Positions 17,781 to 29,866 of a stretch of DNA of 64,000 nucleotides are shown here, piece after piece; the first letter of the stretch is position 1, and each line of letters opens with the position of its first letter. Both the position numbers and the translations under genes were made by a program. The DNA is from CALCKU01 sp964607445 (lineage in GTDB: Bacteria; Pseudomonadota; Alphaproteobacteria; Caulobacterales; Maricaulaceae), in the NCBI GenBank assembly GCA_964607445.1, contig CAZSKN010000004.1:62001-126000 (forward strand), in the 5' to 3' direction. Below the pieces are notes generated by a model, which worked only from the letters and a program-made list of their open reading frames with translations, made no database searches and had not been told where the DNA came from.

Positions 17781-18527
17781 CTAGTTAAACCGACTTTTAA
17801 GGCGCGCGTAAAGCCTGAAATCATTTTCATTTAAAGCGTGTAGATGTTTATAAACATCCACTCCAATCATATCTGAAAATTGCGCAAGATTATCTTTCAG
17901 AGATGTTGTCGGGTTTGATGTCAAGTTTTCATGGGCTGAAAAAATATTAAACTCGGGAAATTTCACCCCGATGATATCTCGAAAAACCGCCATAGACTGG
18001 TCAAATTTTTCAACCAGACCGACCATAGGTAAGTCCTCTATCGCCTTAAAGGCTTGCGCCTCACACTCATCCGTTTTTTGCGGCGGGGTTTGTTTATAAA
18101 AATCTTTCAAACGGTGAATATGAAAATTTTTAATTTGCCACGGATTTTGCGTTGAAAGCCGCCATTCTAAATAATCTTTAAAACCCCCGATTTTGGCATG
18201 GATAGCTCCGGGCGTTTGAACATCTTGCTGCCTTTCAAACAAATAAGCAGACCGAATACGATCAAGTGGATGGCGAACGAAGAGTATGGGTAAAATCTCT
18301 ATATCGTCGACCTTGGGAACACTCACGACCGCCGTATGTGAACTGACCGCATCCAAATGCGGATGTTGACGAATATAGTCCAACAAAGCCTCAGACGTAA
18401 TACGGCGATTCCCTTCACCTTCGACTTCTGCCCAAGTTTCTGGGAAATTCTGTTGCAAAATCTTATCAACAGACGTGCCTGCATTCTTAAACAGATGATA
18501 ATGCACAATAACTGGTCTTTTCGACAC
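17781..18527 (-). CDS. Sulfotransferase family protein
   Basis: A 248-residue protein with the PAPS-binding signature HLFKNAGTSVDKIL near the N-terminus and the 3'-phosphate-binding FVRHPLDRIRSAYLFER further on, as in Golgi-type carbohydrate sulfotransferases. GTG at 18527 is chosen because AAGG lies 7 bases upstream and the family motif begins right after; the frame stays open to 18668 but the extra residues look non-coding. It ends 45 bases before the 1166-residue fusion gene and reads into it, so it likely belongs to the same glycan-sulfation operon. Confidence 0.85.
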   Translation of the reverse strand: MSKRPVIVHYHLFKNAGTSVDKILQQNFPETWAEVEGEGNRRITSEALLDYIRQHPHLDAVSSHTAVVSVPKVDDIEILPILFVRHPLDRIRSAYLFERQQDVQTPGAIHAKIGGFKDYLEWRLSTQNPWQIKNFHIHRLKDFYKQTPPQKTDECEAQAFKAIEDLPMVGLVEKFDQSMAVFRDIIGVKFPEFNIFSAHENLTSNPTTSLKDNLAQFSDMIGVDVYKHLHALNENDFRLYARLKSRFN

Positions 18528-18705
18528 GCAAACACCTTGATTAATTAGCTCAAAATAACAGCTCGCCCTTAAAGAGGTTAGGGCCAAAAGGCAAGGCGGA
18601 GCCTTAGATTGACAGTTAAAAAAACGCAGACGGAAAATATTCGATAGCTTAGCATATTGACGGCGCAAAGTCAGAAAATGGGCTGTTCCTCCCTGCTTTT
18701 ACAGA

Positions 18706-18969
18706 TTAGTCGTCCAATACATCCATATACATGTCCAAAAGCGCTTCTTGTTCAGCCCGTTCTGATGCGTCGACTTTTCGAAGCGCAACCACTTTTCGCA
18801 TGACCTTTGTGTCGAAACCAAAAGTCTTCACCTCGGCATAAACCTCTCGAATATCAGCTGCCAATTCCGTTTTTTCGGCTTCTAGGCGTTCAATTCTGGC
18901 AATAAATTGTTTTAATTTTTCGCGGGTCGCTTGTCCCAATTGATCAGCGCGGTCACTGTCACTCATCAT
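18706..18969 (-). CDS. gapR: Nucleoid-associated protein GapR (DUF2312)
   Basis: An 87-residue protein covering the complete DUF2312 family: QATREKLKQFIARIERLEAEK, EVYAEVKTFGFDTKVMRKVVALRK and the acidic end DMYMDVLDD. GapR in Caulobacter is a tetrameric clamp that binds overtwisted AT-rich DNA ahead of replication and transcription. The ATG at 18969 has AGGAGA about 6 bases upstream; an adjacent second ATG is possible. It stands alone between the sulfotransferase and a divergent peptidase gene. Confidence 0.96.
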   Translation of the reverse strand: MMSDSDRADQLGQATREKLKQFIARIERLEAEKTELAADIREVYAEVKTFGFDTKVMRKVVALRKVDASERAEQEALLDMYMDVLDD

Positions 18970-19114
18970 TACGCGTCTCCTATAAATATTAGCTTGCTAA
19001 AATGGAGTAAAAACTTGCGGCGATTTTCGCCAGCCACGCGCATCAGTTTGTTGTGGATGAGTTTTACGCTTAGACTGTAAATCAGAAAGCTTTAGAAAGA
19101 AATTGGAGCGTAAA

Positions 19115-20203
19115 ATGACCATACTATCCCGAAAATCCCCAGCCAAATCTAGCCTAAGCGCCCCTAAATATTCATTCCGGGTCCATCCCTTTTTCATATC
19201 CGTTGTTGGACTGACAAGCTCAATGCTCTCCATCTCGGCACATGCACATGATTTATCGTGTCCGGTAGGTCACGATTACACGCTAGCTATTCATGGCGGC
19301 GCGGGCGTTATTCTAAAAGAAAATATGTCCGAGACCGAGGAAAAATCCTACAGAGAGAGCCTTGAAAATGTTTTAGCCATTGGCGCCAGCTCGCTTAAAC
19401 ACGGCGCCTCGGCCTTAGATACCGTCGTCACAGTGATTACCAAGCTAGAGAATGATCCAAAATTTAATGCCGGAAAAGGCGCTGTATTCTCAGCTGCCGG
19501 CAAAAATGAACTCGACGCGTCTATCATGGATGGACGCGATAGAAATGCCGGTGCTGTTGCGGGTGTTACGACTGTAAAAAACCCTATCAAACTCGCCCGT
19601 AGCGTGATGGAAAAATCCCCACATGTTATGTTACAGGCCGAAGGGGCCGAAGATTTTGCCCGCCTACATGATTTAGAGATTGTTGAACCCGAATATTTCC
19701 ATACAGACCGAAGATGGAAGCAATTGCTGAAAAAACGCGCCGCACAAAAAATAAAAAAGAAAACCGATATCGACACACCCGAAACCAAATACGGGACAGT
19801 CGGTGCGGTGATACGCGATAATTGTGGTAATCTCGCGGCTGGCACATCGACGGGCGGATTGACGGCCAAGCAATTTGGTCGCATTGGTGACACACCGATT
19901 ATCGGCGCTGGCACTTATGCTGATAATCGCTATTGCGCCGTTTCTGCGACCGGCACAGGTGAATTCTTTATTCGAGGTACCATTGCCAGAGATGTGTGTG
20001 CGCGGCGCGAATTTGGAAATGAAACCCTTTCAGAAGCCACAAATGCTGTTATTCACGGCACATTAACGGAAATGAACGGGACGGGCGGGATTATCGCCAT
20101 TGACAATGAAGGAAATTATAATTTTAGTTTCAATACAGAAGGTATGTATAGAGGTGCGGTCAGGAACGGTAAAATGCACGTCGAAATATTCAAAACAAAA
20201 TGA
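19115..20203 (+). CDS. iaaA: Exported isoaspartyl peptidase / L-asparaginase (Ntn hydrolase)
   Basis: A 362-residue threonine-type Ntn hydrolase of the IaaA/plant-type asparaginase family. The HGGAG motif is at 60-64, the oxyanion and precursor region contains NAGKGAVF, and the nucleophile is Thr218 in KYGTVGAV, where autocleavage would separate alpha and beta subunits. GTGTGEFFIRG and GGIIAID follow as in relatives. A long N-terminal signal segment (FFISVVGLTSSMLSISAHA) indicates export to the periplasm. ATG 19115 has GGAG six bases before it. The dipeptidase gene overlaps its end by four bases, so the two form a peptide-salvage operon. Confidence 0.92.
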   Translation: MTILSRKSPAKSSLSAPKYSFRVHPFFISVVGLTSSMLSISAHAHDLSCPVGHDYTLAIHGGAGVILKENMSETEEKSYRESLENVLAIGASSLKHGASALDTVVTVITKLENDPKFNAGKGAVFSAAGKNELDASIMDGRDRNAGAVAGVTTVKNPIKLARSVMEKSPHVMLQAEGAEDFARLHDLEIVEPEYFHTDRRWKQLLKKRAAQKIKKKTDIDTPETKYGTVGAVIRDNCGNLAAGTSTGGLTAKQFGRIGDTPIIGAGTYADNRYCAVSATGTGEFFIRGTIARDVCARREFGNETLSEATNAVIHGTLTEMNGTGGIIAIDNEGNYNFSFNTEGMYRGAVRNGKMHVEIFKTK

Positions 20204-21363
20204 AAAAATTTAAATACCTAGGCCTCTTGGCAATTATATTAACGTGCTTTGGCTTTGCGGGTTTACAATGGGTCATCGTCCCCCAAATCGATAGCAAAAT
20301 GAATCCGGTCGTGTCACACACACCCTATCCCATATCACAAGAAGCACAGACTCTCCACGACAGCCTATATGTCGCCGACCTACACTCAGATAGCCTACTT
20401 TGGCGGCGTGATCCCGTGCAAAAACAGACACGCGGGCATGTAGACTTACCACGCCTTAGAGCCGGCGGCGTAAATTTTCAAATTTTCAGCGCCGTTACCA
20501 AATCTCCGCGCGGATTAAATTTTGATGGCAATGATGCTTCGGCCCCCGACGATATTACACGTTTGGCCATGGCGCAGCTCTGGCCCGTTAAAACATGGTT
20601 TTCAATTTTCGAACGGGCCATCTACCAAGCGCAACGCTTACAGAAAATCGAAAACGATCCCCAAAATCAGCTTATCATAGCCCGAAATGCCTCAGATATG
20701 GTGCAAGAAAATGACACTCTTGTTACCGTTCTTTTAACCGAAGGTTCACATCCACTGGAAGGAAAGATAGAAAATATAGACGCTCTTTATGATGCCGGAT
20801 ATCGCGCAATGGGCCTTCAGCATTTTTTCGACAATGAACTCGGTGGGTCTATGCATGGTCGTAGTCAGGCCGGATTAAGCCCTTTCGGCAAAGAAGCCGT
20901 TTCACATATGGTCAAGCATGGTATTATTATTGATCTTGCCCATTCATCAGAAGCCTCGGTACGAGATGTATTAGCCCTGACGTCAGTCCCGCTTCTGCTA
21001 TCACATGGCGGGGTACGGAGTCATTGCCCGCGAACCCAGAATAGAAACCTTCCCGATGACATTTTAAAAGAAATGGCAAAGCGAGGCAGTTTGATCGGTA
21101 TCGGGTACTTTGACGGCGTGGTCTGTGATATCACACCCAAAGGCATTGCAAATGCATTGATATACGCCGTCGAAATATTGGGAGAAGATGTTGTGGCTTT
21201 AGGGTCAGATTTCGACGGGACGGTCACTGTTGCCTTTGACACCTCAGAACTTGCGGCTATTACACATGAACTGTTAGCCCAAGGCTTGTCTGAACCCATT
21301 ATCCGAAAGGTTATGGGAGACAACGCTCGCCAGTTTTTCCAGAGGAATTTACCCAAACCCTAA
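20200..21363 (+). CDS. Membrane dipeptidase (peptidase M19)
   Basis: A 387-residue zinc dipeptidase of the renal dipeptidase family. An N-terminal membrane anchor or uncleaved signal spans about 6-28. The ligand motif LHSDSLLW has His62 and Asp64; the bridging Glu181 is in LLTEGSHPLEG; further zinc ligands lie in IIDLAHSS and LLSHGGVRSHCP. Family members split dipeptides, including some D-amino-acid ones. Its ATG overlaps the stop of the isoaspartyl peptidase gene (ATGA), giving translational coupling and suggesting they act on the same peptide pool outside the inner membrane. Confidence 0.93.
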   Translation: MKKFKYLGLLAIILTCFGFAGLQWVIVPQIDSKMNPVVSHTPYPISQEAQTLHDSLYVADLHSDSLLWRRDPVQKQTRGHVDLPRLRAGGVNFQIFSAVTKSPRGLNFDGNDASAPDDITRLAMAQLWPVKTWFSIFERAIYQAQRLQKIENDPQNQLIIARNASDMVQENDTLVTVLLTEGSHPLEGKIENIDALYDAGYRAMGLQHFFDNELGGSMHGRSQAGLSPFGKEAVSHMVKHGIIIDLAHSSEASVRDVLALTSVPLLLSHGGVRSHCPRTQNRNLPDDILKEMAKRGSLIGIGYFDGVVCDITPKGIANALIYAVEILGEDVVALGSDFDGTVTVAFDTSELAAITHELLAQGLSEPIIRKVMGDNARQFFQRNLPKP

Positions 21364-21382
21364 ACAGCTCAACCCACTAGCT

Positions 21383-24643
<3,261 letters not shown>

Positions 24644-24934
24644 AGACTTAACCCGGGCATCGGCCAGAGCAGGTTTTTTTGTACCTTGACTGAGTGCTAA
24701 TTTATCCAGATCGTCGTTCGAAATAATGAAGGCCTCTATCTACCCTGTCTACTATAAGGCGAACTTACTATAAATATGATGCTAAACCTATAGATAGCCC
24801 CGTGAACAAAGCCTAAATTTATCGTAATTAGGCGACTTGATATCATTCTGTTAACCCTACATAAGGATATTGCATAGCAATACGATATCACTCTCTCGCA
24901 ATCTTTTAGTCGACCTTAAATAAAGATAATTCAA
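24644..24934. promoter_or_regulatory. Divergent region between the YdbH-like and M23 peptidase genes
   Basis: About 290 bases that must hold both promoters. The part next to the YdbH-like gene (to about 24733) is open in that gene's frame. The rest is AT-rich, with no specific operator that I can name. Confidence 0.4.
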
Positions 24935-26368
24935 ATGGTGCTGGATTTAGCTGCTCTTAAAACTTTTATTCGAACCTGTTATACCCGTTCACCCGGTCTA
25001 CGCGAGCGTTTTGAGGCCTACATCAGCATGTCTTCCACACGCCGATATCGCGAGTATAGATTCCGGTTTTTAGCCATAAGCGCTTCGGCTGTGGTGATTG
25101 CAGCAATAGCTTTACCCAAGTCAGGGCCGGAAACTGTTGCCATCGCCGCGCCTCTACCCGCTTATGCCGGACTTGACCTTTCCCGATATGATCTTGCATT
25201 AGATACGCCCTATATATCTGAAACCCGAACCGTCTCACTTAAGATTAAGCCGGGTCAATCCTTAGGCCCACTTTTGCAAAAACAAGGTCTGTCCGGCGGC
25301 GAAGCTTATAAGGTTACACAGGCATTTTCCAAAATATATAAACCCCGCAATGTACGTGTGGGTCAGGTGTTTAATCTACATTTTGAAAACGACACATTCG
25401 CAGACCTGAGTTTTCGGCCCAATATTGAAAAGACGGTTTTTGTAAGCCGTTCAGGCGATAGCTATACCGCAAAGTCCATTGCCGCTGAATTCAAAATGGA
25501 TAAGATCACGGTGAAGTCCGCAATTGAAAATAGTCTCTATCTAGATGCCAGCCGTCTCGGCGCACCCGATAAGGTCATTCAACAATTTGCCAATATTTAC
25601 GAATATTCTGTCGATTTTCAACGTGACATACAACCGGGTGACACGTTTGAAATGTTCTTTGAAGTCGCACGTGACCGTCACGGCAAGATCATCAAAGCCG
25701 GCGATTTACTGTATACGAGTTTCAGTCCGCGCGGGAAAACAACAAATTATTATCTCTACACAGATACAAAAGGTCGCGAAAACTTCTACGACGCCAAAGG
25801 TAAAACAGCCAAACGTAAATTACGCGCTACTCCGGTGAACGGAGCCCGATTGTCCTCACGTTTTGGCAAGCGGCGTCATCCGATTTTAGGATATCGTAAA
25901 ATGCACGCGGGCGTCGATTTCGCAGCGCCAAGCGGAACGCCAATACTCGCAGCAGGCTCAGGGACAGTTGAGCGGGCTAATCGTTATGGCGGCTATGGCA
26001 ATTATATTCTTATTCGACATTCTGATGGCTATAAAACTGCCTATGCTCATCTTAGAAACTTTGCCAGAGGTATCCGCAAAGGTAAATATGTCAAACAAGA
26101 TCAAGTTATCGGCTATGTCGGGACAACCGGACGCTCTACAGGCCCACACTTACATTATGAAGTGCATCATAAAGGTAAAAAGATAAACCCTAGGCGCCTT
26201 TCCCAACTTTCCGGCAAGCCTCTTAAAAAATCTGAAATTCCGGCTTTTGAAAAAAGACGCGCCGACATAAATAAATTGCGCGATAACGCCTTAACTTTAG
26301 GCCCAAAACTTCATAGCCCGAACACACAAGAAAATGTCTTACAGGCCGAGGTCAAAGACAAACTTTAG
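24935..26368 (+). CDS. M23 family peptidoglycan DD-endopeptidase (MepM-like)
   Basis: A 477-residue membrane-anchored metallopeptidase. One hydrophobic segment lies at about 45-62. An OapA/LysM-like region follows (SLKIKPGQSLGPLLQKQGLSGGEAYKV, VRVGQVFNLHF) and the C-terminal M23 lysostaphin-like domain (about 300-430) has the zinc ligands in HAGVDFAAPSG and GPHLHYEVHHKGKKINP, plus the conserved YGNYILIRHSDGYKTAYAHL. Such enzymes cut cross-links for cell-wall growth or division. It is divergent from the YdbH-like gene. Confidence 0.94.
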   Translation: MVLDLAALKTFIRTCYTRSPGLRERFEAYISMSSTRRYREYRFRFLAISASAVVIAAIALPKSGPETVAIAAPLPAYAGLDLSRYDLALDTPYISETRTVSLKIKPGQSLGPLLQKQGLSGGEAYKVTQAFSKIYKPRNVRVGQVFNLHFENDTFADLSFRPNIEKTVFVSRSGDSYTAKSIAAEFKMDKITVKSAIENSLYLDASRLGAPDKVIQQFANIYEYSVDFQRDIQPGDTFEMFFEVARDRHGKIIKAGDLLYTSFSPRGKTTNYYLYTDTKGRENFYDAKGKTAKRKLRATPVNGARLSSRFGKRRHPILGYRKMHAGVDFAAPSGTPILAAGSGTVERANRYGGYGNYILIRHSDGYKTAYAHLRNFARGIRKGKYVKQDQVIGYVGTTGRSTGPHLHYEVHHKGKKINPRRLSQLSGKPLKKSEIPAFEKRRADINKLRDNALTLGPKLHSPNTQENVLQAEVKDKL

Positions 26369-26489
26369 AATTGCATTCGCAACTTTGTAGCTTTCACATA
26401 AAGACATCTATGGTTTTGAGTATATAGGCTTGAAACGATCGTTTGGCTTTCGCGAACGCTCAAATATTTATTTGCGCTATGAGCCTACT

Positions 26490-26509
26490 CTTGCGCAATT
26501 ATACGCAAG
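26490..26509. promoter_or_regulatory. Inverted repeat upstream of the DUF4282 gene
   Basis: CTTGCG and CGCAAG form a perfect 6-base inverted repeat around an 8-base AT-rich centre, 32 bases before the start codon. A related TTTGCGC lies 20 bases upstream. Candidate operator only. Confidence 0.25.
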
Positions 26510-26541
26510 CTGCTTTAATATAGAAAAAGGTGCCCTAACAT

Positions 26542-27213
26542 ATGAAAAATCTTATCAACTTTTTCTTTTCTTTCGATAAATTGATGAAAGAAAAACTCGT
26601 CATCGCATTTTTCTGGCTGGCTGTAATCGTCTTTGGCTTAGAGTTTTTTTCAGCCTTTTTAAGTGGGATCAAGCTTGGACCTTTGGCCTGGATAGTCGAT
26701 AAGATAAATTTCATAGGAAGTTTTTTACTTGGAATTGTCGCCATTCGTCTTCTTTGCGAGATCGCTGTCGCTATATTTAGGATAAATAATAACCTTTCGC
26801 CAGATGGTGGAAAATCTGAAACTGCTGACATTGACCCAATCATCGAGGCCCGCAAAGCCGCAGAGGCCGCAGCACAGAAAGCGAGAGAGGTCTCCAAATC
26901 CGCAGTTAACAAAACAAGTTCTGTCGCCAAGACCACGGTTGACGATGTGACGGACAGTGCCAAAGCAAAAGTCTCAAAAGCTACTCACTCGGCAAAAACA
27001 GTGAAGCGTAATGCGTCAAGAAAGACGAAGGCTGTAAAAGATGATATAACGATTGGACCCGCTTCAAAGACCGCAAAACCAAAAAACACACCTAAGAAAA
27101 AAGTTAACCCTAAACCTACGACGAAAAAATCGTCACCGACTATAAACAAAGACGGTGTCCGGTTGAAAAAGGACGGGACACCCGCCAAGAAACCCGGCCC
27201 GAAAAAATCGTAA
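26542..27213 (+). CDS. DUF4282-like membrane protein with a lysine/alanine-rich, histone-H1-like tail
   Basis: A 223-residue protein in two unlike halves. Residues 1-80 contain two membrane segments (about 19-40 and 52-76) and resemble DUF4282. Residues from about 100 to the end are strongly basic and low in complexity: an Ala-rich helix (EARKAAEAAAQKAREVSKSA), then Lys/Thr/Ser/Pro runs (KPKNTPKKKVNPKPTTKK) and a C-terminal KKDGTPAKKPGPKKS that resembles H1-tail and AT-hook-like sequence. It could bind DNA or acidic envelope polymers from the membrane; that is inference. Start at 26542 has weak upstream AAAAAGG about 14 bases away. It is a single gene. Confidence 0.8.
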   Translation: MKNLINFFFSFDKLMKEKLVIAFFWLAVIVFGLEFFSAFLSGIKLGPLAWIVDKINFIGSFLLGIVAIRLLCEIAVAIFRINNNLSPDGGKSETADIDPIIEARKAAEAAAQKAREVSKSAVNKTSSVAKTTVDDVTDSAKAKVSKATHSAKTVKRNASRKTKAVKDDITIGPASKTAKPKNTPKKKVNPKPTTKKSSPTINKDGVRLKKDGTPAKKPGPKKS

Positions 27214-27335
27214 TGGTTTTAAAGCTTTAGTATATAGTTTCTGACAAAAATCATAAGCGGCATTCAATCTAGACTGCTAATCCCGCTGCTGATTCGACCG
27301 CTATTCTTTGGGTTTTACCGGCGCGCGTTTTAAAT

Positions 27336-27938
27336 TTATTCCGCGGCGTCAATAACCGGTTCCGTCTCGATCTTTTTCCGGCTCGGCGCGCGGCGACGAC
27401 GTTTGGGTTTATCTTCTGTTTCCAATACAGGGTCGGTGCTTACGCCAACATCCGGACTTGTCGTTGGCGGCACAGCCACCTCAGCTTCAGTAGCTGTAAC
27501 CCCTTCATTTTGGGCCTGTGGGCCTTCTGTAGACTTATCATCTCGTGATTTACGAACACGCGGTGGATAGCGACGCCCTTTGCGGTCATCGCCATTAGAA
27601 TTTTGGTTTGACTGTCCAGCAGAGTTTTCAGTCGCATCTTGTGTCTCTTCACCGCGGGCCAATCGCGCGGCTTCGGCTTCTTCACGTGCGGCTTGTTTGG
27701 CCGCTTCCTGAATATTCATCAACCGCAGATAATGTTCTGCGTGTTGGCGATAGTTTTCAGCCTTAACACGATTTCCACTGACGGCCGCGTCACGGGCAAG
27801 AGTTACATATTTATCATGAATTTGCGTCGCAGACCCACGTACCTTTACGTCCGGGCCATTACTATCAAGCTGACGATTCCCGTGATTATTGTTTTTATTA
27901 TTATTGTTATTACGGTTTCGTCCCCGTTGGCGCTTCAT
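27336..27938 (-). CDS. DUF4167 protein
   Basis: A 200-residue protein with the DUF4167 N-terminal domain: a basic, asparagine-rich start (MKRQRGRNRNNNNN), then VRGSATQIHDKYVTLARDAAVSGNRVKAENYRQHAEHYL in two helices, then a disordered acidic/basic tail that ends with a KRRRRAPSRKK segment. DUF4167 is typical of alphaproteobacteria and usually sits beside prmC, as here; its function is not established, but RNA binding is plausible from composition. ATG 27938 is preceded by AAGGATAG, with a four-base gap. Confidence 0.9.
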   Translation of the reverse strand: MKRQRGRNRNNNNNKNNNHGNRQLDSNGPDVKVRGSATQIHDKYVTLARDAAVSGNRVKAENYRQHAEHYLRLMNIQEAAKQAAREEAEAARLARGEETQDATENSAGQSNQNSNGDDRKGRRYPPRVRKSRDDKSTEGPQAQNEGVTATEAEVAVPPTTSPDVGVSTDPVLETEDKPKRRRRAPSRKKIETEPVIDAAE

Positions 27939-28122
27939 AATTCTATCCTTAAAGTCTACCACATTATATACACCAGCCCGTTGCCGATGATTTTAAAAAT
28001 TGGGTTTTTGCGGGTGTTCGTTTTAGAACCAGTCTTCCGCATGTATTTTCACTAGCAAAGCTACGGAAAAACGCAACGCCTTTTTTGCATCAATTAGGTA
28101 TTTTTCAGCACTAACGGGTCGT

Positions 28123-29001
28123 CTACAGTATAATTGGGTAAATCGCTGACACTATTCTATCATGCCCAGACAAATCGGCTCTTATCTCGACGTCAGAAAA
28201 CCCGGCCGCCCGCATGAGATGTGCAACCTCCAAACCTTGATCATAGCCAACTTCAAATATCAATATCCCGCCCGATATCATATAGCTTGCCGCTTGACTT
28301 ATGATTTCACGGTAAGCCGATAGCCCATCATCCCCACCACGTAACGCGATATCAGGATCATAATTTAAGACTTCGCGAGATAAACCCTTCATCGCGTTAT
28401 CTGAAATGTAAGGAGGATTGGAAAGGATCACATTATAGCGTCCGCTAATATTTTCAAACCATGAGGTTTCCTGCCAAATTGTACATCCGATAATGCCGTG
28501 CGTGCGCGCATTATTGCGCGCGATTTCCAGTGCGGCCGGCGAGATATCACCCCCAATTCCTGTCGCATTATCACACTCACACATTAGGGTAATTAATATC
28601 GCACCTGACCCGGTGCCAAGGTCGAGTATATGGGGAGCGTCCAAAGTTTGCATATACTCCAAAGCTTTTGTAACAATGCCTTCGGTTTCGGGGCGCGGGG
28701 ATAAGACATCTTTTGATATCATAAACCGTCGACCATAAAATTCCTTATATCCGAGAATATTATCGATCGGTTCCCCGGACAACCTTCGCGCTTGCAAGGC
28801 CTCAAGCTGCGCCGCCATAGTCGCGTTAAGAAGGATTTCACCTTGCGCTATCAAATCCGCGTGCGGACGCTGCGTCACAAATTCCAACAAAAGTCGGGCA
28901 TCAAGGCTAGCTGTATCCAATCCGGCGGCTTTAAATACGCCTGTAAGCGCGCGGCGACACTGTCTTAATGTCAGACCCGAATATGATGGGGTATCAGACA
29001 A
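28123..29001 (-). CDS. prmC: Release-factor glutamine methyltransferase
   Basis: A 292-residue SAM-dependent methyltransferase that modifies the GGQ glutamine of peptide release factors 1 and 2. An N-terminal helical bundle (1-85) precedes the Rossmann domain with motif I DLGTGSG (127-133) and the catalytic NPPYIS (195-200). In relatives prfA normally lies directly upstream; here an alpha/beta hydrolase gene takes that place 5 bases upstream and prfA is not in the window. DUF4167 lies downstream, as expected. Confidence 0.95.
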   Translation of the reverse strand: MSDTPSYSGLTLRQCRRALTGVFKAAGLDTASLDARLLLEFVTQRPHADLIAQGEILLNATMAAQLEALQARRLSGEPIDNILGYKEFYGRRFMISKDVLSPRPETEGIVTKALEYMQTLDAPHILDLGTGSGAILITLMCECDNATGIGGDISPAALEIARNNARTHGIIGCTIWQETSWFENISGRYNVILSNPPYISDNAMKGLSREVLNYDPDIALRGGDDGLSAYREIISQAASYMISGGILIFEVGYDQGLEVAHLMRAAGFSDVEIRADLSGHDRIVSAIYPIIL

Positions 29002-29006
29002 AATAT

Positions 29007-29804
29007 TTACAATCTTTCAACCACATCTGCCAATGCTTGTGCGAACCTTGTTAATCGCGACAAATCCGGTGGCGTTGACAGGCGGTGATCTCCGGATTTT
29101 ACCAAAGTTAAAATCACGTCATCGCTTTCCAAAGCCTCAACAATTTTAAAGGCATGCGCATAAGGCACATCCGGGTCTAGCTGACCCTGTAATATACGTA
29201 CGGGGCCGAAAAAATCGATCGGCTGTCCTAATAGCAAATGCGATCTACCGTCCTCGATTAAGACACGACTTACAGGCATAGGATCCCCATAGTCTGAAGG
29301 TTCATAATATACACCGCTTTCCATAATTTCGCGCCGTATTTCAGGTGAATATCTCTGCCACATTAAGGTTTCGGTAAAATCTGGCGCGGGGGCGATCAAC
29401 AATAGAGCCTTTACGCGGTCTTTACGCTGTAGCGCCGCCAATATAGCGGCCCATCCCCCCATTGATGATCCTACCAAAATAACATCACCTTGCGATAATT
29501 CATCAATGATAGTTATAACATCTTGTGACCATCGCCCGATTGTACCTTTTTCGAAATCACCTGAACTTTCGCCATGCCCGAAATAATCAAACCGGATATA
29601 ATTATAACCGGCATTCATTGCCCAAGTCTGTAAATGAATGGCCTTTCCGCCTTCCATATCCGAGCGCAAACCCCCACACCAAACAAAACATGGACCCGTG
29701 CGCTTTTTTGAAGCTTTTACATCGCTTTTTTTATAGGCAAGGCGATGGCCATCCCGTAGCGGTAAAAATTCGAGTGCAGGCATATCAGAACTGTTATCAG
29801 GCAT
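29007..29804 (-). CDS. Alpha/beta hydrolase
   Basis: A 265-residue hydrolase with the nucleophile elbow GSSMGG (Ser114), Asp210 in GQLDPDVPY and His240 in SGDHRLS as the likely catalytic triad. The oxyanion strand is CFVWCGGLRSDMEGGKA and the family-typical FDYFGHGESSGDF follows, close to ABHD10/BD-FAE-like mycophenolate or acyl-protein thioesterases. ATG 29804 is chosen for its position at the domain start with AGG six bases upstream; the frame is open to 29867, which would overlap the divergent glycosyltransferase. It is adjacent to prmC on the same strand. Confidence 0.9.
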   Translation of the reverse strand: MPDNSSDMPALEFLPLRDGHRLAYKKSDVKASKKRTGPCFVWCGGLRSDMEGGKAIHLQTWAMNAGYNYIRFDYFGHGESSGDFEKGTIGRWSQDVITIIDELSQGDVILVGSSMGGWAAILAALQRKDRVKALLLIAPAPDFTETLMWQRYSPEIRREIMESGVYYEPSDYGDPMPVSRVLIEDGRSHLLLGQPIDFFGPVRILQGQLDPDVPYAHAFKIVEALESDDVILTLVKSGDHRLSTPPDLSRLTRFAQALADVVERL

Positions 29805-29866
29805 AGAAAGCCTATATAAAATATAATGCAGCGAGGAAACCGATTTATGCCTAAGGGTACCGGCCA

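Noticed and set aside
19348..19914. 188-codon frame antisense to the isoaspartyl peptidase gene
   Set aside because: The sense strand encodes a complete known enzyme; the antisense peptide is low in structure and has no ribosome-binding site.
26535..26963. 142-codon frame antisense to the DUF4282-like gene
   Set aside because: Its serine- and alanine-rich sequence mirrors the sense codons; the sense protein has credible membrane segments.
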